A stretch of DNA of 27,615 bases from an uncultured Megasphaera sp. (GTDB taxonomy: Bacteria; Bacillota; Negativicutes; Veillonellales; Megasphaeraceae): contig USGG01000024.1 in the NCBI GenBank assembly GCA_900554215.1, forward strand, positions 1-27,615. The letters are read 5' to 3'. Positions 22,384-27,615 of this stretch are shown one piece after another (the stretch's first letter is position 1; the number at the start of each line of letters is the position of its first letter). The notes under the pieces were generated by a model. It had not been told where the DNA came from. It saw only the letters and a list, made by a program, of their open reading frames with translations, and ran no database searches. Both the position numbers and the translations under genes were made by a program.

Positions 22384-22911
22384 ATGGACACCGGATTGAT
22401 TCATATATATTGCGGCGACGGCAAGGGGAAGACGACGGCCGCCGTCGGCCTGACTATCCGCTGCGTCGGGCGGGGAGGCCGCGTCGTATTCGCTCAGTTT
22501 CTCAAAACCAGAAAAACAGGCGAGCTGGCCGTCCTGCAGCAGCTGGACGCCGTCACGGTGATGCGGGGCGAAGGCCCTGCCAAATTTACCTTTCAGATGA
22601 CGCCGGACGAGCTAGAAGAGACGAAACGGCAGCAGCGAGCCCTGTTCCATGAAATCGCCAAGCACTGCCGCCGGGAAACGCCGGACATGCTCGTACTGGA
22701 TGAAGCCCTACCGGCGTGCCGTCTGGGACTGCTCCCGGAAGACGAACTGCTTTCCTTCCTCCGTACCCGGCCCGATACGCTGGAAGTCGTTCTGACCGGC
22801 CGCGGCCCATCAGAGCGCCTTCTCGCCCTAGCCGACTACGTATCGGAAATCTGCAAGCGCAGGCATCCCTACGACAGGGGAATTGCAGCCCGTGCCGGCA
22901 TTGAAGAATAA
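22384..22911 (+). CDS. cobO: Cob(I)yrinic acid a,c-diamide adenosyltransferase (CobA/BtuR type)
   Basis: This 175-residue cytoplasmic enzyme should transfer the adenosyl group of ATP to cob(I)alamin or its precursors, making coenzyme B12. The P-loop GDGKGKTTAAVGL is at 11-23, the corrinoid/ATP segment FAQFLKTRKTGE follows, the Walker-B-like DMLVLDEALPA is at about 101-111, and VVLTGRGPSERLLALADYVSEI is followed by the closing HPYDRGIAARAGIE, diagnostic of the CobA/CobO/BtuR group. GAGGAG seven bases before ATG 22384 sets the start. It is followed after 18 bases by an M20 amidohydrolase gene. Adenosylcobalamin could serve mutases of propionate or amino-acid fermentation, but none is encoded in the window. 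Confidence 0.93.
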   Translation: MDTGLIHIYCGDGKGKTTAAVGLTIRCVGRGGRVVFAQFLKTRKTGELAVLQQLDAVTVMRGEGPAKFTFQMTPDELEETKRQQRALFHEIAKHCRRETPDMLVLDEALPACRLGLLPEDELLSFLRTRPDTLEVVLTGRGPSERLLALADYVSEICKRRHPYDRGIAARAGIEE

Positions 22912-22929
22912 CCCAAAGGAGTGTTGACC

Positions 22930-24189
22930 ATGCATCATATATTACAAGCAGTACAGCAAGAAGCGGCTGAATTGACAGCCATCCGCCGCCGCTGCCACGA
23001 ACATCCCGAGCTGTCCCGTCAGGAAACGCAGACCATGGCCTATATTCAGGAAAAGCTTGCCGAATACGGCATTGCCAGCCGCCATATAGAGCACGGCGGC
23101 ATCCTCGGCTGGATAAACGGCCAAAATCCGGGGAAGACCCTGCTCCTGCGCGCCGATATCGACGCCCTGCCTATCGAGGAAAGCGACTGCAACCTATCTC
23201 AAAAGCGCAGCTGCCGGTCCCATACCCCCGGCGTCATGCACGCCTGCGGCCACGACGGGCACATCGCCATGCAGCTCGTCGCCGCCAAGCTTCTGAACCA
23301 GTGGAAGGACCGCTGGAACGGCAAGATTATCCTCATGTTCGAGCAAGGTGAAGAAGAATCGGGCCCCTTGGCCTATCTCCTTCACTATATCGAAGAAAAG
23401 AGCGGTTGGCACATCGACGCCTGCTATGCCACCCACGTGCGCTGGGACATTCCAACGGGAAAAATCGCCGTCTGCCGCGAAGCGCCCATGGCCGGCGGCT
23501 TCGGTTTCGAAATCAGGATCAACGGCCACGGCGGCCACGGCTCCCGTCCTGATTTGGCCCAAAGCCCTATCGACTGCTTCCACGCCTTTTACAGCGACCT
23601 GCAGGCCCTGCGCATGCGTGTCGTGCCGCCCCTAAGCGGGCTCACTGTGTCCATCGGCTCGCTCCACAGCGGCAGCGCCCTCAACGTCATCCCCAACGAC
23701 CTGACCTTTGCCGGCACGTGCCGCTTCTTCAGCTACGACCAGGCCGGCAAACGGTTTTACGAAGAATTCCTGCGCATCCTGGACAACGCCTGCCGTACCT
23801 ACGGCTGTACCTACGATATCCTGCACATGCCCAAGCCCTTATTTGAGGTACAGAACAACCCGGTCTGCGCAAAACTCGCCGAACAAGCCGTCGCTTCCTA
23901 TATCGGCCCCGACGTCCTGACTGACTGCACGCCCTGGATGGCCTCGGAAACCTTCGCCATCACAGCCCGCCTCTACCCCGGCGTCCTGACCTTTACGGGC
24001 ATCGCCAATGCCGAAAAAGGCTGCGGCGCCAACCACCATACGCCGGAATTCGACCTCGACGAAGACGGCTTGATCTATGGAACAGCAGCCTGCCTAGGCT
24101 ACGCCTTGGATTACCTGGACCAGCAGCCGGACATCGCCTTCACACGGCCCGACGAACCGCTGGAAGTACTCGCCTCGCGGAATATCTAA
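22930..24189 (+). CDS. M20-family amidohydrolase (hippurate/N-acyl-amino-acid hydrolase-like)
   Basis: This is a 419-residue metallopeptidase-fold amidohydrolase. Expected metal ligands are visible: Cys106 and His108 in HACGHDGH, the acidic pair in EQGEEESG (about 141-142), His169 in ATHV and a histidine in ANHHTPEFDLDEDGL near the C-terminus. The N-terminal RRRCHEHPELSRQE is typical of M20D enzymes, which cleave N-acyl or aminoacyl amides such as hippurate, N-acetyl amino acids or IAA conjugates. The dimerisation lid domain has NGHGGHGSRPDLAQSPIDC. The substrate cannot be fixed. The frame opens at GTG 22921, but AAGGAG eight bases before ATG 22930 decides the start. Only 18 bases separate it from the adenosyltransferase gene, so it is co-transcribed, although no functional link is apparent. 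Confidence 0.92.
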   Translation: MHHILQAVQQEAAELTAIRRRCHEHPELSRQETQTMAYIQEKLAEYGIASRHIEHGGILGWINGQNPGKTLLLRADIDALPIEESDCNLSQKRSCRSHTPGVMHACGHDGHIAMQLVAAKLLNQWKDRWNGKIILMFEQGEEESGPLAYLLHYIEEKSGWHIDACYATHVRWDIPTGKIAVCREAPMAGGFGFEIRINGHGGHGSRPDLAQSPIDCFHAFYSDLQALRMRVVPPLSGLTVSIGSLHSGSALNVIPNDLTFAGTCRFFSYDQAGKRFYEEFLRILDNACRTYGCTYDILHMPKPLFEVQNNPVCAKLAEQAVASYIGPDVLTDCTPWMASETFAITARLYPGVLTFTGIANAEKGCGANHHTPEFDLDEDGLIYGTAACLGYALDYLDQQPDIAFTRPDEPLEVLASRNI

Positions 24190-24212
24190 TACAATTTCAT
24201 TGCATCAATATA

Positions 24213-24261
24213 AAAAGCTGCCGCTAAAGAAACTCTATGATTTCTTCAGACGGCAGCTTTT
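24213..24261. terminator. Bidirectional terminator between the M20 and MFS genes
   Basis: AAAAGCTGCCG and CGGCAGCTTTT form an outer 11-bp stem, with an inner AAGAAA/TTTCTT helix. It serves the convergent M20 (plus) and MFS (minus) genes. Confidence 0.85.
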
Positions 24262-24300
24262 GTTACACTGCAATGCTTTCATATTTCTTGTATCACTTCA

Positions 24301-25494
24301 TTATCCATTCTTATGAGCCGGATAAATCAGCCCGTAAAACGACAGCAATGCTCCCAGTTCTCCCACCACCATGACGACGCCCATGGGAATAGCCGTATAG
24401 CTGCCGGCAATGCCGACGACCGGAGCCATGACGGCTCCTGATATCATGGAGAAGAAGCCGATGAGAGCTGATGCGCTGCCGGCATTGCGCCCCTGAGACT
24501 GCATCGCCAGGGAAAAGCTGCTCGTCCCCAGAGCCGACAGGGTCGACACGGTAATAAAGAGGACGACGACGATAAGGGGCAGCGGCGCCTGCACGAAGAA
24601 AGACGCCAGCAATACGGCGCTGCCGACGACGGCAATCCACAGCGACGCCCGCAGCGTTTTCCAGTCGGCTACCGTGCCTGCCAGGCGGCCTGTCAGCGCA
24701 CCGCTCAGCATGAGACCGATGCCGTTCGTGCCGAAGATCAGGCTGAATCCCTGGGGCGACACGTGGTATACATTTTGAAACACGAAGGACGAGCCCGATA
24801 TGTAGGCGAAAAAGGCGGCAAAGGCAAAACACTGCATCAGGCAGTGGCCCATAAAATAGGACTGGCGAAACAATCCGCCAAAGCCTTTCAGACTGGACAG
24901 GACGCCGCCGGCAGCCCGCCGCCGCGCCGGCAGGGTTTCTCCCATGGCAAAAGCGCCGGCCGTTAAAGCGGCCCCGATGAAGGCCAGCAGGACAAACACT
25001 CCCTGCCAGGCCGAAAACCGCAGGATCTGACCGCCGATAACCGGCGCTAAAATAGGCGCCAGCCCGTTGACCAGCATGAGCATGGAGAAAAACCGCGTCA
25101 GGGCCGGCCCCTTGCATACGTCGCGGGCAATCGCCCTAGCAATGACGATGCCGGCCCCGCCGGAAAAGCCCTGTACAAAGCGAAAGGCTAAAAAGAGATA
25201 AATAGACGAAGAAAAAATGCAGCCTATCGTAGACAGCGTAAATACAGCCATACCGACGACGAGGGGCTTGCGCCGCCCCATATCATCGCTGGTCGGCCCG
25301 GCGATAATCTGTCCGGCCGCCATGCCGGCCATGGAGGCCGTCAGCGTCAGCTGAATCATAGACGGCGTGACGGAGAAATCCTCCATCATGAACGGAAGAG
25401 CCGGCAGATACATATCCGTCGATAACGGAGCAATAGCCGCCAGCATACCTAAAAAGACCGTCAGGAAGGCCATCATTTTCTTTCGCTGCGTCAT
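24301..25494 (-). CDS. MFS drug-efflux transporter, Bcr/CflA family
   Basis: This is a 397-residue 12-helix major facilitator protein of the DHA1 proton-antiport type. It begins MTQRKKMMAFLTVFLGMLAA. The first loop PLSTDMYLPALP is the Bcr/CflA hallmark, GPTSDDMGRRKPL (about 66-78) is MFS motif A between helices 2 and 3, and helix 4 has RFVQGFSGGAGIVIARAIARD. A short basic central loop (ETLPARRRAAGG) splits the halves. Relatives export bicyclomycin, chloramphenicol, sulfonamides or cysteine; the substrate here is unknown. ATG 25494 overlaps the HAD stop as ATGA and follows GGAGAG, so the two genes are translationally coupled. A shared terminator closes the unit. Confidence 0.93.
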   Translation of the reverse strand: MTQRKKMMAFLTVFLGMLAAIAPLSTDMYLPALPFMMEDFSVTPSMIQLTLTASMAGMAAGQIIAGPTSDDMGRRKPLVVGMAVFTLSTIGCIFSSSIYLFLAFRFVQGFSGGAGIVIARAIARDVCKGPALTRFFSMLMLVNGLAPILAPVIGGQILRFSAWQGVFVLLAFIGAALTAGAFAMGETLPARRRAAGGVLSSLKGFGGLFRQSYFMGHCLMQCFAFAAFFAYISGSSFVFQNVYHVSPQGFSLIFGTNGIGLMLSGALTGRLAGTVADWKTLRASLWIAVVGSAVLLASFFVQAPLPLIVVVLFITVSTLSALGTSSFSLAMQSQGRNAGSASALIGFFSMISGAVMAPVVGIAGSYTAIPMGVVMVVGELGALLSFYGLIYPAHKNG

Positions 25495-26168
25495 GCTCTC
25501 TCCACCGCCTTTTCTTCCGCTTCCAGCAGGGCCGGTACGTCAGCCAGGGTCCGGCAGCGCTTCCAGGCCAGAGCCGCGATGTCGTCGGACACGGGAGCGA
25601 TGTCGGGAATAAAAACCGACGGAATATGAGCTGCATGGGCGGCCAGCAAGCCGTTTCTCGAATCTTCCAGCACGAGGGCCTGCTCCGGCTCTGCGCCGGC
25701 CCGGCAGCAGGCTTCCAAAAAGATATCCGGAGCCGGCTTGCCGTGCGCCACGTCTTCGCCGCTCTGAATGACGGAAAAATACGATGCGACGCCGGCCTTT
25801 TCCAGCAGAAAGCGAATCTGCGATTCCGGCGACGACGACGCGACGGCGCAGCGGCTGCCCGCCTGTTTCGCATAGTCCAGTATATCCCGCAAGCCCGGTT
25901 TAACCGGGATGTCATGCTCCCTGTAATACTGCAGCTGATCGGCTACTTTTTTCTCGCGAATCGGCTCGTAGGGAAACTCTGTTCCGAAGTATTGCCCGAA
26001 TACGGCGGCGATGCGCCGGTTGTCCATGCCGATGACGCTGCGGAACAGGTCTTCCGGCAACTCGTACCCGTATTCCCGGCAAACGTCCCGCCAGCATATA
26101 TAAGAAATCTGCTCGGTGTCAAACATCGTTCCATCCATGTCAAAGATAAATAATTTCGGTATATGCAT
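25491..26168 (-). CDS. HAD-superfamily phosphatase, subfamily IA (beta-phosphoglucomutase-like)
   Basis: This is a 225-residue HAD hydrolase. Motif I is FIFDMDGTMFD, with nucleophile Asp10 and acid/base Asp12. An alpha-helical cap follows (about 15-85), then motif II AVASSSP, the lysine in HGKPAPDIFLEACCRAG and motif III LVLEDSRNGLLAA. The order and spacing match beta-phosphoglucomutase, phosphoglycolate and 2-deoxyglucose-6-phosphate phosphatases; the substrate is not determined. The open frame runs 35 codons further upstream, but the Shine-Dalgarno AAAGGGGA fits ATG 26168; an ATG two codons earlier abuts it. A strong promoter precedes it, and its stop overlaps the start of the MFS gene, pairing a sugar-phosphate-type phosphatase with an exporter. 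Confidence 0.92.
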   Translation of the reverse strand: MHIPKLFIFDMDGTMFDTEQISYICWRDVCREYGYELPEDLFRSVIGMDNRRIAAVFGQYFGTEFPYEPIREKKVADQLQYYREHDIPVKPGLRDILDYAKQAGSRCAVASSSPESQIRFLLEKAGVASYFSVIQSGEDVAHGKPAPDIFLEACCRAGAEPEQALVLEDSRNGLLAAHAAHIPSVFIPDIAPVSDDIAALAWKRCRTLADVPALLEAEEKAVERA

Positions 26169-26201
26169 AGGCATTCCCCTTTCTTTTATGCGATGTATAC
26201 T

Positions 26202-26230
26202 ATTATATGAAAACAGTTTTACCATTTCAA
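26202..26230 (-). promoter_or_regulatory. Promoter of the HAD-MFS operon
   Basis: Minus-strand TTGAAA (26225-26230), 17-base spacer, TATAAT (26202-26207), 34 bases from the start codon. Confidence 0.85.
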
Positions 26231-26291
26231 GTCCTCGCCGTTTATACCTGGAAGCTATGCCGTTCATTCTCAAATTCTTTCTCGTTTCCTC

Positions 26292-26319
26292 TTGTTTCTT
26301 TTGCAGAATTTGTTACAAT
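26292..26319 (+). promoter_or_regulatory. Promoter of the cation diffusion facilitator gene
   Basis: TTGTTT (26292-26297), 16-base spacer, TACAAT (26314-26319). The palindrome AAACGTTT lies in the short leader just before the ribosome-binding site AAAGGTGA. Confidence 0.55.
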
Positions 26320-26352
26320 AGTACGTAAACGTTTGAAGAAAGGTGACTTGAT

Positions 26353-27534
26353 ATGATAGAGCCAATCATACGCCTCTGCATAAAAGATTATGAAAATACG
26401 GCGGATAAAAAGGTCCGGGAAAAGTACAGCATTCTCGGCGGCCTCCTGGGCATTATCTGCAACCTCTTTTTATTTGCCAGCAAATTTGCCGTCGGCATGA
26501 TGTCCAACAGCATCGCCATCTTATCCGACGCCTTCAACAATCTGACGGACATGGGGTCGTCGGCCATTTCGATTATCAGCGCTAAGCTGAGCAACCGCCC
26601 GCCCGACAAGGACCATCCCTTCGGCCACGGCCGGTTCGAATACTTAGCGTCCCTGACCATCGGCATGATCATCCTCGTCGTCGGCTACAAGCTGTGCGAA
26701 ACGTCGATCGCCAAGTTCTTTGCGCCGGAGCCGATGGAAATTTCCTACTGGAGCATCGGCGTCCTCGTCTTGTCCATCGCCGTAAAGGGCTGGATGTACT
26801 GCTATAACCGCTACATCGGCAAAAAAATCAATTCCGGCGTCAACGAAGCCACGGCGGCCGACAGCATTAACGACGCCATCGCCACGACAGGCGTTCTGGT
26901 CGCGACGATTGCCCAGCAATTTACGTCCCTGCCCGTCGACGCCGCCGCCGGAACGCTCATCGGCCTCATGATCATCTATGCCGGATACGGCATCGTAAGA
27001 GAAGTCGTCAACATTCTCCTCGGCCAGGCTCCTGACGAACAGCTCGTAAAGCAGATCGTCCAGATGGCCCTGCAGTGCGATTACGTCGTCGGCGTCCACG
27101 ACATCAAGATTCACGACTACGGCCCGGGCCGCATGTTCGGCTCCCTGCACGCCGAAATTCCCGACACGGCAGACTTAGTCGAAGTTCACGCGGCCTTAGA
27201 CGTGCTGGAGGACGAAATCCAGGAAAAATTCCAAATCGAGTTCAGCATTCACATGGACCCCTTATGCACAGACCAGCAAGTCATCACGCAAACCCGCCAT
27301 TTGCTGGACACGTTCATCCAAAAGGAATACCCCCAGTACCATACAGACAACCTCCGCATCACGTCGGGAAAGGTCCGCCTCAACATCATCTGCGACCTCC
27401 ATATCCCGCCGCAGGAATACACGAAAAAGCACATCCGCGCCATACGGAAGCATATTTCCGAGGCGATGAAGCAGTACGGAGAACGGTACCACATCGTCTT
27501 GGCCCGCATCCTGCCGGAAGGACAAACAAAATAA
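26353..27534 (+). CDS. Cation diffusion facilitator transporter, probable Mn(II) exporter
   Basis: This is a 393-residue CDF (cation efflux) protein with about six membrane helices (25-210) and cytoplasmic C-terminal domains. The transport site combines SDAFNNLTD in helix 2 (Asn62 and Asp66, NxxxD) with ADSINDA in helix 5 (Asp170 and Asp174, DxxxD). Zinc CDFs such as YiiP have His in helix 5, while the N-D-D-D set is typical of manganese exporters like MntE, so Mn(II) is the better inference. KDHPFGHGRFEYL is the usual loop. The first cytoplasmic domain (VVGVHDIKIHDYGPG, SLHAEIP) is standard. About 90 further residues follow, making it longer than the usual 300. ATG 26353 follows AAAGGTGA. 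It is monocistronic; no terminator is visible before the window ends. Confidence 0.92.
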   Translation: MIEPIIRLCIKDYENTADKKVREKYSILGGLLGIICNLFLFASKFAVGMMSNSIAILSDAFNNLTDMGSSAISIISAKLSNRPPDKDHPFGHGRFEYLASLTIGMIILVVGYKLCETSIAKFFAPEPMEISYWSIGVLVLSIAVKGWMYCYNRYIGKKINSGVNEATAADSINDAIATTGVLVATIAQQFTSLPVDAAAGTLIGLMIIYAGYGIVREVVNILLGQAPDEQLVKQIVQMALQCDYVVGVHDIKIHDYGPGRMFGSLHAEIPDTADLVEVHAALDVLEDEIQEKFQIEFSIHMDPLCTDQQVITQTRHLLDTFIQKEYPQYHTDNLRITSGKVRLNIICDLHIPPQEYTKKHIRAIRKHISEAMKQYGERYHIVLARILPEGQTK

Positions 27535-27566
27535 TATACAAAAATACAGCAAAACACGACCGGTTC

Positions 27567-27615
27567 TATAATAAATGTTGGGGTAACGACAGACATCGTC
27601 TATCTGCCGCGACCC
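27567..27615 (+). promoter_or_regulatory. Possible promoter and start of a structured leader, cut by window edge
   Basis: TATAAT (27567-27572) is followed about eight bases on by a GC-rich stretch in which GGGGT faces ACCC at the window end. Inside are AGAC/GTCT and CAGA/TCTG pairings. It could begin a small RNA or leader of the next gene. The -35 is poor and the rest is missing, so this is tentative. Confidence 0.25.

Noticed and set aside
1..27615. Mobile elements, CRISPR arrays, tRNA or rRNA genes, phage genes
   Set aside because: No transposase, integrase, regularly spaced repeats or tRNA-like cloverleaf apart from tmRNA was seen; base composition and codon use look even throughout.

Overview
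The window reads as ordinary chromosome of a GC-moderate (about half GC) fermentative, diderm-type Firmicute. I infer a member of the Negativicutes/Veillonellales, possibly Megasphaera-like. The basis is the combination of a CggR-family glycolytic regulator, single-chain pyruvate:ferredoxin oxidoreductase, an L-lactate permease next to a LUD-domain protein, a one-PASTA penicillin-binding protein and a Firmicute-type tmRNA. The genus is an inference, not something the sequence proves. I see no phage, insertion sequence, CRISPR array, tRNA or rRNA.

Layout. (1) 1-6214, minus strand: a cyclase-family gene cut by the left edge, then a glycolytic cluster read right to left as gap, gpmI, cggR, pgk, tpiA. 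It covers triose-phosphate isomerisation to 2-phosphoglycerate; eno is absent and the regulator gene lies in the middle. (2) 6353-7752: a DUF218/YdcF-type envelope protein (minus) divergent from ssrA (tmRNA, plus). (3) 7769-11092: an exported single-domain rhodanese (minus), an orphan LUD protein (plus) and an L-lactate permease (plus). (4) 11103-16231, minus: nitroreductase, histidine phosphatase and the large pyruvate:ferredoxin oxidoreductase, each with a recognisable promoter. (5) 16236-21681, minus: a tightly packed unit cca, PBP, folD, cfa, with an ATGA overlap and gaps of 13 and 22 bases, followed upstream by a marR gene at 21780-22214. (6) 22384-24189, plus: corrinoid adenosyltransferase and an M20 amidohydrolase. 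(7) 24301-26168, minus: a HAD phosphatase translationally coupled to a Bcr/CflA-type efflux pump. (8) 26353-27534, plus: a cation diffusion facilitator with residues typical of manganese exporters.

Together the genes describe sugar and lactate fermentation. Glycolysis and lactate uptake both feed pyruvate to PFOR, which makes acetyl-CoA and reduced ferredoxin. Housekeeping genes (tRNA CCA repair, septal or peripheral peptidoglycan synthesis, one-carbon metabolism, membrane lipid cyclopropanation, ribosome rescue) surround them.

No convincing new multi-gene system was found. The observations most worth a second look are regulatory or residue-level: three 11-base-period repeats in front of the YdcF-like gene, a 14-bp inverted repeat running into the ribosome-binding site of the orphan LUD gene, CGGGAC-bearing candidate CggR sites at gap and pgk with cggR lying mid-cluster, and a FolD with methionine where the family's catalytic-site glutamine is expected. 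Starts were chosen by Shine-Dalgarno position, so several genes are shorter than their maximal open frames.
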